Source: Desulfoferrobacter suflitae (lineage in GTDB: Bacteria > Desulfobacterota > Syntrophobacteria > Syntrophobacterales > Syntrophobacteraceae). From it: DNA of 64,000 nucleotides. Where the stretch lies: assembly GCF_022603395.1 (NCBI RefSeq), contig NZ_JAIBKA010000008.1:124001-188000 (forward strand). Reading direction: 5' to 3'. This document shows, piece by piece, positions 33,974 through 42,207 of the stretch (its first letter is position 1; each line of letters starts with the position of its first letter). Made by a program: the position numbers and the translations under genes. The notes beneath the pieces are model-generated. The model searched no databases. It was not told where the DNA came from and was given only the letters and a program-made list of their open reading frames with translations.

Positions 33974-36586
33974 ATGGACGATAATACCCTTAAAGTCGCT
34001 ATCGCCGCTTTTTTGCACGACATCGGCAAACTGGCAGACGAACGTGTGTTGAATATTTCGAAGGAATATTTACAAAACAATGCGGATTTGTACCAACCTT
34101 TTCACCAGGGCAGGCACACTCATCGCCATGCGGTCTTCACGGCAGCCTTCATAGAACATATGGAAAAATGGCTGCCGGCCCAGTTGAACGCCGCGCGATG
34201 GGGTTTGGAGGACAGTTTTATCAATCTCGCCGCAGGCCATCACAAACCGGAGTCCCCCCTGCAGTGGATCATCGCTGTGGCCGATCGAGTGAGCAGCGGG
34301 TGGGACAGGGCCAGTTATGAAAAGGAGTACAATCGAGCGGTGAGTCCGCGTGACTACAAGAGAACGCGATTGACGCCCTTGTTTGAACACCTTGTTTTGA
34401 GCGACGTGCCGGCCGAACACACCACATCATACGATTATATCTACCCGTTGGCGCCCGTTTCCCCTTCGACAATCTTTCCCATTCGCCAGGGGAATGGACA
34501 AAAAATCCACAGACAATCAGCCGAAAATGATTATGCGAAACTGTTCGAGGGGTTTGTGCAGCATCTTGAAAAACTTTCCCATCGAACGGAAAACCTGGCT
34601 TTGTGGTTCGAGCATTTTGAAAACCTGATGATGATTTTCACCTCGTCTGTACCTGCAGCGCGGGCGGGAAACATCATCCCCGATGTTTCCCTGTTCGATC
34701 ATGCCAAAGTGACTTCGGCACTTGCCTCCGCCTTGTACCTTTATCATCGTGCTACCGATAGCCTCACTGCAGCAGCGGTGAGGGACGATTCGGCAAAAAA
34801 AATGTTGCTGGTGGGTGGTGATTTTTACGGCATCCAAAAATTCATTTTCAGCGACGCCGGCGAAGCCGCACGGAATCGTTCCAAGATCCTGCGTGGGCGG
34901 TCCTTCGCCGTGTCTCTCATGACCGAGTTGGCGGCAGACATGCTGTGTCGTAACATCGGCATTCCCTCGGTAGCGACCCTCCTCAACGCAGCCGGCAAGT
35001 TCACGATTATTGCCCCAAACACCGAAAGTGCCAAGCACGCCATTCAAACTGCCGCAACGCAACTGGACGACTGGCTGATGAAGATATCCTTCGGCGAGTC
35101 GGCACTGGGCATAAGTTGGATCGAGGTATCCACCGGTGATCTCGTCCAAGATCGATTCGTCGCATCATGGGAACGGCTGACTGAAGCGATGGAACATAAA
35201 AAGTGTCGCAAGATTGACCTGGATCGTTTCGGCGGGGCGGTGCAGGGCTACCTGGATCATTTTCGCAATGATCTGCGCCATCCGCTCTGCCCCTTTTGCG
35301 GTAAGAGACCATCGAGTCAGGAGGTTGAAGGCTCTACTCTGATAGGAGAAGATGCTTCAGCGTGTGCAATCTGTCGTGACCACATTCTATTGGGCACCAA
35401 TCTGGTGAAGAGATCCCGCCTCGCCGTGGCCACCAGAGATGCGGACATCAAAGGACCCGACAAGCTGCTTGAACCAATTTTTGACACATACCAGGTGGCC
35501 TTTGTCAGCGGCAAGCTGAACGAACTCGCACGCACCGGCAAGTTGCTCAAATACTGGGACGTTTATATTGACGAGCAGGGAGAAGTGGCAAGAGACGTCA
35601 CTGCCAAGTTCATCAACGGCTATGTCCCGGTGACTCGCAAGGACGATTGGGCCGATGAGAGACTTTTGGCGGGTGGCAAATCTGAGCGCAAAAAGGAGGA
35701 ATTGCTGGAGCAGATGCAGGAAGGGGCGATCAAAACATTCGGGCATATCGCCAACAAAGCACTCAACCTGGCAGAGCATGGCAAGCCTTGTGGAATAGAA
35801 GCCCTTGGTGTCCTCAAAGCGGATGTAGACCACCTCGGGTTGCTGATGGCCTATGGTCTAAAAACAGAACACTTCACCCTGTCACGTCTCGCCACACTCA
35901 GCCGTCAATTGAATTGGTTCTTTGCTCTTTATCTGCCTCACCTGCTGAAAACCGATGATCGATTCGGCGAAATTTATACTGTCTTTGCCGGCGGCGACGA
36001 CCTTTTTCTAATCGGCCCCTGGAACCGTATTATCGAGCTCGCGGGTTTTCTGAACAGACAATTTACAGCATACGTCTGCAACAACGAGGATGTCCATCTA
36101 TCAGCCGGCATCACTCTGCACAAGGCCAACACGCCCCTCGATCGCATGGCGGAAGATGCCGAAATGGCTCTGGCACGCGCCAAATCGAGGGGCAGAAATC
36201 GATTGACCCTTTTCTCGCAAACGGCGACCTGGAATGAATTCCATGAGCTTCAGAAAATAAAGATTGCCCTGCAGCGCTGGGTTGAGGACCAACAACTCAA
36301 CAGTGCGATGATCTACCATTTGAACGAGTTCATCACCATGGCCGAGGCCGAGAAGAGGGTCCTACAGCCGGACAAAACAGTCTCTTTGGAAGACATGGAA
36401 TGCCTTAAATGGCATGCCCACTTCTACTACGCGTTGGAAAGAAATGTCGGCAGGCAGCTGAAGGGTGAAGCACGTCAGGCCTTCCTGGCTGAATTCACGC
36501 AGGCAGCCGCCTGGCTGAAGGAATACGGCGCCACGCTGAAAATGGCTCTTTGGGATGTCATCTACAACCGAAGGAGAGGGAGATAA
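33974..36586 (+). CDS. cas10: Type III-A CRISPR large subunit Cas10/Csm1
   Basis: This 870-residue Cas10 is the signature subunit of the Csm complex. The N-terminal HD nuclease has FLHDIGKLADE (His15-Asp16) and a second metal-binding run in GRHTHRH. The first palm-like domain contains LVGGDFYGIQKFIFS, then a zinc finger (CPFCG and CAIC, about residues 438-466), and the active palm has FAGGDDLFLI with GGDD at 673-676. Both the DNase and the cyclic-oligoadenylate synthase sites are therefore intact. The start at 33974 leads directly into the HD domain; the longer frame upstream lacks similarity. Upon target-RNA binding it should produce cyclic oligoadenylate for the CARF proteins nearby. Confidence 0.96.
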   Translation: MDDNTLKVAIAAFLHDIGKLADERVLNISKEYLQNNADLYQPFHQGRHTHRHAVFTAAFIEHMEKWLPAQLNAARWGLEDSFINLAAGHHKPESPLQWIIAVADRVSSGWDRASYEKEYNRAVSPRDYKRTRLTPLFEHLVLSDVPAEHTTSYDYIYPLAPVSPSTIFPIRQGNGQKIHRQSAENDYAKLFEGFVQHLEKLSHRTENLALWFEHFENLMMIFTSSVPAARAGNIIPDVSLFDHAKVTSALASALYLYHRATDSLTAAAVRDDSAKKMLLVGGDFYGIQKFIFSDAGEAARNRSKILRGRSFAVSLMTELAADMLCRNIGIPSVATLLNAAGKFTIIAPNTESAKHAIQTAATQLDDWLMKISFGESALGISWIEVSTGDLVQDRFVASWERLTEAMEHKKCRKIDLDRFGGAVQGYLDHFRNDLRHPLCPFCGKRPSSQEVEGSTLIGEDASACAICRDHILLGTNLVKRSRLAVATRDADIKGPDKLLEPIFDTYQVAFVSGKLNELARTGKLLKYWDVYIDEQGEVARDVTAKFINGYVPVTRKDDWADERLLAGGKSERKKEELLEQMQEGAIKTFGHIANKALNLAEHGKPCGIEALGVLKADVDHLGLLMAYGLKTEHFTLSRLATLSRQLNWFFALYLPHLLKTDDRFGEIYTVFAGGDDLFLIGPWNRIIELAGFLNRQFTAYVCNNEDVHLSAGITLHKANTPLDRMAEDAEMALARAKSRGRNRLTLFSQTATWNEFHELQKIKIALQRWVEDQQLNSAMIYHLNEFITMAEAEKRVLQPDKTVSLEDMECLKWHAHFYYALERNVGRQLKGEARQAFLAEFTQAAAWLKEYGATLKMALWDVIYNRRRGR

Positions 36587-36589
36587 CCA

Positions 36590-36979
36590 ATGGTCGACGT
36601 TACATTTTACAAGGATAAGAAAAATCGCAAACTACGCCCGGAACTCTTTTCCCAGACCGCCGAGCAGTTGGCCGAGCGCATTTCGCAAGCTGACCGGTCA
36701 AACAAAAGGACTCAGCTCAGAAAGTTCTATGACGAGGTCGTGCGGCTCAACATGCAGACCAAGGCCAATGCCCGCGAGTGGGACAATATCCTGCCTTATG
36801 TGAACATGCTCATCGCCAAGGGTGCCTACGCTGAAGGCAGAAAGCTGGTTACCGGTGAGTTCGTAAAGTTTATGAAGGATTCCATCGGTCAAATTGAACA
36901 GCCGGAGGACTTGGACGTTTTTGCTAATTTGTTCGAAGCCTTTATGGGATTCTATAAGAAATACCGCCCCAGGGACTAA
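36590..36979 (+). CDS. csm2: Type III-A small subunit Csm2
   Basis: This is a 129-residue, mainly helical, basic protein. The position between cas10 and csm3, the size, and the helical blocks LRKFYDEVVRLNMQT and NILPYVNMLIAKGAYAEGRKLV identify Csm2 (Cas11-type), which lines the inner face of the Csm filament next to the target RNA. The ATG is 3 bases after the cas10 stop with GGAGAGGGAG upstream. Confidence 0.93.
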   Translation: MVDVTFYKDKKNRKLRPELFSQTAEQLAERISQADRSNKRTQLRKFYDEVVRLNMQTKANAREWDNILPYVNMLIAKGAYAEGRKLVTGEFVKFMKDSIGQIEQPEDLDVFANLFEAFMGFYKKYRPRD

Positions 36980-36992
36980 GAGGAGAAAGGCC

Positions 36993-37706
36993 ATGCAATT
37001 GATAGACATGAAAGAGATCAAAGGCAAAATCACTCTAAAGAGTGGACTGCATATCGGGGCCGGAGACATGGAAATGCAGATCGGCGGCACAGACAACCCG
37101 GTGGTGAAACACCCCCATACTCTGGAACCTTACATCCCGGGTTCCTCCATTAAGGGCAAAGTCCGCGCCTTGCTTGAGCTCAAGAGCGGGTTGATGTTCA
37201 AAACCGGGGGCGAGCCCTTACAACCACGCCACCTGAACGGTCTCGACGAACAACAAATAAGGCAAGCCGAAATCATTCTCAAAATATTCGGCTCGAGTGG
37301 TGCCGATTCAGAGGAATTGGCACGCCTTGGACCAACCCGTGCGTCTTTTGCAGATTGTCCGCTGAACGACCAGTGGAGAAAAGAAGCCGTGTCAAAGCGA
37401 TTGTCCTTAACCGAAGTGAAGTCTGAAAACAGCATCAACCGTATCCAGGGTACGGCACAAAACCCTCGATTTACAGAACGAGTGCCGGCCAATGCCGTTT
37501 TTGATTTTTCCATCAGCGTGAAAATATTCCAGCATGACGAGGAGGAGCTGTTCGACGTTCTACTACAGGGGCTCAAATTGTTGGAAATGGACGCCCTTGG
37601 CGGGAGTGGCAGTCGTGGGTATGGGAAAGTGCTGTTAGATTTCGAAGATGAGGCTTTGTTGCGCCGCTTTGCAAGCATCACCCTATTCGATATGGGAGGC
37701 AAGTGA
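36993..37706 (+). CDS. csm3: Type III-A backbone RAMP Csm3
   Basis: This 237-residue RAMP subunit forms the crRNA-binding backbone and cuts target RNA every six bases. The loop IGGTDNPV holds Asp34, the counterpart of the catalytic Asp of characterised Csm3 proteins. PYIPGSSIKGKVRALLE is the signature RAMP loop and GGSGSRGYGKV the glycine-rich end. GAGGAGAAAGG precedes the ATG. It overlaps csm4 by GTGA. Confidence 0.96.
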   Translation: MQLIDMKEIKGKITLKSGLHIGAGDMEMQIGGTDNPVVKHPHTLEPYIPGSSIKGKVRALLELKSGLMFKTGGEPLQPRHLNGLDEQQIRQAEIILKIFGSSGADSEELARLGPTRASFADCPLNDQWRKEAVSKRLSLTEVKSENSINRIQGTAQNPRFTERVPANAVFDFSISVKIFQHDEEELFDVLLQGLKLLEMDALGGSGSRGYGKVLLDFEDEALLRRFASITLFDMGGK

Positions 37707-38728
37707 CTGTGAAGCTCTACACATTGACCATAAAACCGTTATCCGGTTTTGGCACGGCATTGAAAGGAGACAGCATTTTCGGCCAGTTCTGTTGGCAAGC
37801 CGCCTATGACTCAGCTCTATTGGACGGCGGCTTAGAGCCCTGGGTGGAAAAATACCCACAACAGCCGTTTGCGATCTTTTCTTCAGCCTATCCCACACTA
37901 CCCGGTGAAACGCCCAAATTTGCACTGAAAAGGCCTGACTTGCCGCTGTCTCTGCTGTTTCCAGGAACCCCCGGAAAAAATAAAAGAGAGGGGGCGCTGC
38001 AACGCAAAGAAAACATGAACAAACGATGGATGCTGGTGTCGGAACATGGTGAGATTGCGCTGCATTCGGTCGAATTTGTCAACTCTGAAGAGCTCATAAC
38101 CAGAATCATCCAGCACGACTCTGCACACACATGCGGCATTGAAACCAACCATTTTGCCCGTTCACTCATTCAGTCACACAACACCATCAACCGGCTGACG
38201 TCAACAACCGGCAAAGGGATGTTCGCCCCATTTGCCGAGATGAACACTTTTTATCACCCGGACGTGACTTTGACTATTTTTGTTCTACTTGACCCGGAGG
38301 CAACGGATATCGTTCGGATTTGCCGGGCCTTTACGACAATGGGCAGATGGGGCTTTGGTAAGAATGCATCGACCGGCTGCGGGCGTTTTCAACTTGTCGG
38401 ACACCATGAGCTCTCTTTACCCAGCCCCAAGGCCGCTTGCGCCTGTTACACGCTGGCTCCTGCCGTGCCTGAAAAAGGTACCTTCAAAGACCTGTTCTTC
38501 ACTCCCTTTGTTCGTTTCGGCAAACACGGCGATGTTCTCGTTCGCTCCCGAAATCCCTTCAAAAGCCCCGTCGTTATGGCTGATGAAGGCGCGGTGTTCA
38601 TACCCAAATCCCGTAATATTTTTGAGAAACCTTACATAGGCAGGGCCATCGGCGGTATTTCCAAGAGTATGCCTCAGACCATTGCTCAAGGTTATACCGG
38701 TTACCTGCCGATCGACATGGAGTCCTGA
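37703..38728 (+). CDS. csm4: Type III-A RAMP Csm4
   Basis: This 341-residue RAMP subunit caps the Csm complex next to Cas10 and holds the crRNA 5' handle. It opens with the typical LYTLTIKPLSGFGTALKGDS IFGQFCW region (split here by the family insertion) and has a GRWGFGKNASTGCGRF glycine-rich loop. The GTG start overlaps the csm3 stop as GTGA, so translation is coupled. Confidence 0.94.
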   Translation: MTVKLYTLTIKPLSGFGTALKGDSIFGQFCWQAAYDSALLDGGLEPWVEKYPQQPFAIFSSAYPTLPGETPKFALKRPDLPLSLLFPGTPGKNKREGALQRKENMNKRWMLVSEHGEIALHSVEFVNSEELITRIIQHDSAHTCGIETNHFARSLIQSHNTINRLTSTTGKGMFAPFAEMNTFYHPDVTLTIFVLLDPEATDIVRICRAFTTMGRWGFGKNASTGCGRFQLVGHHELSLPSPKAACACYTLAPAVPEKGTFKDLFFTPFVRFGKHGDVLVRSRNPFKSPVVMADEGAVFIPKSRNIFEKPYIGRAIGGISKSMPQTIAQGYTGYLPIDMES

Positions 38729-38729
38729 C

Positions 38730-40187
38730 ATGAACGCCCCGGTGAAGTGTTATCTGCGCGTCCTGTCTCCCTTGCACGTGGGCTGTGACGAAGTGCTGGA
38801 ACCGCTGGCTTTTCGAGTGGATGAAGCAGCCCATCAGCTGATTCACCTGGATCCTTTCGACTTCATAAAAGGCCTTGATCCAGCTGAAAAAACGCAGTTC
38901 GCTCAATTGTGCAGAAAGGGAACGATTGCATCCATATTGGAACTGTACAAGTTCATGCGCAACAGGAGTTTTCCCGGTACTTCGATCGAACTCTGCAGCG
39001 GCTTTGTGGACCACTACCGCAAGGTTCTCGGCATTCCACTGCACGATGCGAGCAGGATTCAAAAAGAGATCAACTCCTTTTGCATAGCAAGAACGGCAAC
39101 CAATCCCACCGATGGCCGCTGCTATATTCCCGGATCCTCAATAAAAGGAATGCTGCGCACCGCCTACCTCAACATATTGGCAAAACACAAGCGGGTTCCC
39201 ACACCCAGAGGCAGAGCGGCAGCGGACGAGTTGGAACGACGATTGCTGGAGGGGGGGAATTTTGCCACGGATCCTTTCAGGATGGTCAAAATTTCTGACT
39301 TCGTAGCCGTAGGAGAGGTCAAGACCAGAATCATGTACGCCGTGAATCGCAAAAAGGTGCCATCCAGATTCGAAGCCAGGGGACCCTATCAAATGCTTGA
39401 AACCGTCGTACCCGGTGGGCTCTTCACCGGCTGGATATCGGTGCAGCAGCCTGAAGTAGGATCGGGCATCAAGCGACCGCTGACCTTCGAAGAGCTCATG
39501 GGCAGCGCAAAATCTTTTTATGGACGGGAATTGATGCGTGAAAATGGCGACCTTGCATCCATCGGAGCGGAACAGGTTCACACCAGTGGTGACAGCAACG
39601 CTTTGCCGGTACGCCTCGGTCGGCATTCAGGCGCCGAGTGTCTTACCATAGAAGGTCATCGAAGCATCAAGATCATGCGCGCACGGGGACAGGCAGCCAA
39701 CTATGCAGGCAACGCCACCACCCTGTGGTTGGCTGCCAATTCCAGCAACCCCAGCAGCAATCGTTTTCTGCTGCCGTTCGGCTGGGCTGCATTGGGCCAG
39801 GTAAACGACCAGCTTGGCGCAGCATTTGCCCGGCAGGAAGAAGAGTTCACCGCGAAACTTGCCAAGGCCTCGGCGACGACCCGAGTGTATCCATCAAAGC
39901 AGCTGACAACGGAGACGGACAAACCAAAGGGGGAAGTTTCAGGTGGGTCTGTACAAGCGCAGGACGTCCGCGCAAGCTGGCCAAATGCGATACTTTCCTG
40001 GAGTCCCGGAAATGCGCTGCTGACCGCCACGTGGCAAGGCAAAAAAGCCACTATTAGCGGGAAAGAACTGGTACCGCAGTCACTGCACAAGAAGCTTTTT
40101 GGGAAAAAGAAATCCGCCACGGCACACGTGGAAGTGGAGCCTATTGGCAATGCATTCAGGTTGGTTGCCGTAAAGGAGGCTGAGTGA
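38730..40187 (+). CDS. csm5: Type III-A RAMP Csm5 with C-terminal extra domain
   Basis: This 485-residue protein has the Csm5 signatures LRVLSPLHVGCDE at the N-terminus and CYIPGSSIKGMLRTAYL, followed by KISDF. Csm5 caps the other end of the complex and is involved in crRNA 3' maturation. The protein is longer than many Csm5 proteins. After a Gly/Ser/Lys-rich linker at about 380-412, residues about 414-485 form a small beta-rich unit (GNALLTATWQGKKATISG ... ATAHVEVEPIGNAFRLV) that could be an added RNA-binding or KOW/OB-like domain. The start is 1 base after the csm4 stop. Confidence 0.92.
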   Translation: MNAPVKCYLRVLSPLHVGCDEVLEPLAFRVDEAAHQLIHLDPFDFIKGLDPAEKTQFAQLCRKGTIASILELYKFMRNRSFPGTSIELCSGFVDHYRKVLGIPLHDASRIQKEINSFCIARTATNPTDGRCYIPGSSIKGMLRTAYLNILAKHKRVPTPRGRAAADELERRLLEGGNFATDPFRMVKISDFVAVGEVKTRIMYAVNRKKVPSRFEARGPYQMLETVVPGGLFTGWISVQQPEVGSGIKRPLTFEELMGSAKSFYGRELMRENGDLASIGAEQVHTSGDSNALPVRLGRHSGAECLTIEGHRSIKIMRARGQAANYAGNATTLWLAANSSNPSSNRFLLPFGWAALGQVNDQLGAAFARQEEEFTAKLAKASATTRVYPSKQLTTETDKPKGEVSGGSVQAQDVRASWPNAILSWSPGNALLTATWQGKKATISGKELVPQSLHKKLFGKKKSATAHVEVEPIGNAFRLVAVKEAE

Positions 40188-40193
40188 ACCGCG

Positions 40194-40265
40194 GTGAAAG
40201 TGAAAAAACCCGTGGCGTGCTATCAGATTGAGGCCCCTAAGTGGCGGGAAAATCAGCTATTGTGA
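40194..40265 (+). other. Possible decayed or tiny gene between csm5 and csx20
   Basis: A 23-codon frame starting at GTG 40194 encodes a peptide with YQIEAPKWREN and then stops. It reads like the start of a longer protein that is cut off, and AAGGAGG lies 14-20 bases upstream inside csm5. The 170-base gap 40188-40357 holds nothing else. It may be a frameshifted remnant of a lost gene or simply chance. Confidence 0.2.
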
Positions 40266-40357
40266 AGGTTGCGGCCAGTTCTTCGCACGCATCTGGGAAT
40301 TTCTTGGTGCTAGTCAATACGCGGTTAACTTTGCAGGATAAACCGGAGGTCACATGC

Positions 40358-40750
40358 ATGGCACCACGCCTGTTATTGCTTTTCAACCACCACCTCACCC
40401 GTGAACAGCAGGAGGACGCTTATCGCTCCCTGCAAATCGGCGGTATTGTACAGCCCGCCGCGTCCATTCAGCTGATGTGGAGCCAGATACCTGCGGATAT
40501 GAGCTCCATCAACGAATACCTGCAACCGATTCGTGACTGGCTCTCCAGCACGGCCGCCGGCGGTGATTATGTGCTCATTCAAGGGGACTTCGGCGCGTGC
40601 TATCTGATGGCCCGCTTTGCCTTTGAACGCGGTCTCATCCCCCTCTACTCGACCACACGCCGGCAAGCGGTGGAAGAACGCCAATCCAACGGCTGCGTGA
40701 AACTGGTCCATCACTTTCAACACCAACGCTTCAGGAGGTATGGCCTGTGA
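40358..40750 (+). CDS. csx20: CRISPR-associated protein Csx20 (candidate ring nuclease)
   Basis: This 130-residue protein starts at the ATG at 40358 with CCGGAGG 8 bases upstream; the longer frame is not conserved. It matches Csx20: LLLLFNHHLTREQQEDA at the start, LMWSQIPAD, YVLIQGDFGACYLMARFAF, and the LIPLYSTTRRQAVEE end. Csx20 proteins are Rossmann/CARF-related and are proposed, with some experimental support, to degrade cyclic oligoadenylate. Placed directly before the CARF nuclease, it probably switches off the signal made by Cas10. Confidence 0.88.
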   Translation: MAPRLLLLFNHHLTREQQEDAYRSLQIGGIVQPAASIQLMWSQIPADMSSINEYLQPIRDWLSSTAAGGDYVLIQGDFGACYLMARFAFERGLIPLYSTTRRQAVEERQSNGCVKLVHHFQHQRFRRYGL

Positions 40751-40819
40751 GCCTGAGCAAACAGCGCCGATCGAGGCCGCACCCAAACAGTCGCAGAGCT
40801 GGAACGGAGGTCATCGCAA

Positions 40820-41989
40820 ATGAAAAAATGCCTGGTGTCATTGGTCAGTGATCAAACCATCCCCAACGTCCTTATCGCGGCTCACTACGCCCCTGATTAC
40901 CTATTGTTCATCACTACCGCAACAATGGAAGACAGGGGCAAGTCCGCGTCCATCCTCGAAACACTCGCGTTGCGCGGGCAAGATTACCACGACCGGCACC
41001 ACAAAATCGTGGTTGCCGCGGACTCCATCGTCGACCTGCAAAACAGGGTCAGCGAATGGATTCACCAATGCCCCGAGGAGTTCACTTTCGTGGTCAACCT
41101 GACGGGCGGCACCAAGCTCATGGCCATAGCCGCCTATGATGTGTTCATGGATTTCGGCAGCGAAATGGTCTACCTGCCGATTCCCAAAAACGAAATATTG
41201 ACGCCCTTTCCTAAACGTCGTCCCAGACCACCCGTTGCCCTGCACGAAAGACTCTGCGTACAGGAGTACTTGACCGCCTACGGATTCAAGACCACCAACC
41301 GCAACAAGATCGAGCATCATAAGCAACGCTGTCGCTCTCGCACCCAACTCACCCGCCACCTGCTTGCCCACTACCGTGACCTCCATCCGCTGCTCGAAGC
41401 CCTGGGCGATCAAGTCCGTCCGCTCAGGAAAAGCGCCCTGAAGCGCGGCTGCGAAATACAAATGGCTTTTGAGTGCCGGAACCACCACGAGAGCGAGTTC
41501 CTATCCCTGATGGGGTTCAGGCACGAGGGACAGCAGATCGGCAAAACCATCCATCGGGAAGAATGGGAGTATCTACGCGGCGGCTGGCTGGAGGAACGGC
41601 TGTTTCTGGCGGTTGACGAGGCGCTTCCGCACGGCGGAGACATCTGCCTCAATGTCATGTGCGAAGACCCGGCGGGGAACCGCAACGAGTTCGATGTTCT
41701 CTTCACCCTGGATAATGTGCTCTACCTCGTTGAATGCAAATCGCTGGGAAGGCTGCAGGATGACGAGAAGGACATCATCAATGCCTTTCTCTACAAGCTC
41801 GGGGCTCTGCGACAGAATTTCGGTCTGACCCCGAAAGCGTTTCTGGCCACTACATCTCCCGGTGTGTTGGACGAGCATGGTAATTTGAAGCAGCACCTGG
41901 CTGAACGGGGCAGGCAGTTTTCAACGGAAATCATTCCCCTGCTGAAAACCGATGACTTGGAAGCATACTTTCGCGAACGGCTCATATGA
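40820..41989 (+). CDS. Card1/Can2-like CARF plus PD-(D/E)XK nuclease
   Basis: This 389-residue effector has an N-terminal CARF domain with the ligand loop NLTGGTKLMAIAAYDVF (TGGTK at 95-99) and a C-terminal DUF1887-type nuclease: GGWLEE (Glu258/259), NEFDVLF (Asp292), and LYLVECKS (Glu305, Lys307). That is a complete PD-(D/E)XK set. Card1 and Can2 are activated by cyclic tetra-adenylate and cut single-stranded DNA/RNA or nick DNA nonspecifically, halting growth or phage. It should respond to Cas10 here. A GGAGG site is 8 bases before the ATG. Confidence 0.88.
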   Translation: MKKCLVSLVSDQTIPNVLIAAHYAPDYLLFITTATMEDRGKSASILETLALRGQDYHDRHHKIVVAADSIVDLQNRVSEWIHQCPEEFTFVVNLTGGTKLMAIAAYDVFMDFGSEMVYLPIPKNEILTPFPKRRPRPPVALHERLCVQEYLTAYGFKTTNRNKIEHHKQRCRSRTQLTRHLLAHYRDLHPLLEALGDQVRPLRKSALKRGCEIQMAFECRNHHESEFLSLMGFRHEGQQIGKTIHREEWEYLRGGWLEERLFLAVDEALPHGGDICLNVMCEDPAGNRNEFDVLFTLDNVLYLVECKSLGRLQDDEKDIINAFLYKLGALRQNFGLTPKAFLATTSPGVLDEHGNLKQHLAERGRQFSTEIIPLLKTDDLEAYFRERLI

Positions 41990-42104
41990 GAACACCCCAG
42001 TGAGGAACCAGAATCAAAAGACCGAGAGAAGTGCCTGCGCCATTCCAGCCTCGGGTGGAATGAGGAGACCGCGAGGGGGGGGAGAGGGAGCACCCCCGAG
42101 AGTT

Positions 42105-42137
42105 GCGGGGCCATATGTGGGTAACTGAAAGCCCCGC
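42105..42137 (+). other. Stem-loop in the structured gap before the CAPP gene
   Basis: GCGGGGC at 42105-42111 pairs with GCCCCGC at 42131-42137 around a 19-base loop. It sits in the 218-base, GC-rich gap 41990-42207, which also has GGAGGG runs and a second inverted repeat near 42170-42197 (CTCCGGTGCCGTGCCGCACGGAG). A folded RNA or an intron/transposon relic is possible. No gene is supported. Confidence 0.35.
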
Positions 42138-42207
42138 CGGCGGAGAAGGAGTTAGAGCCCGGACACCTTCACCAGGCTCCGGTGCCGTGCCGCACGGAGG
42201 ATGAACC

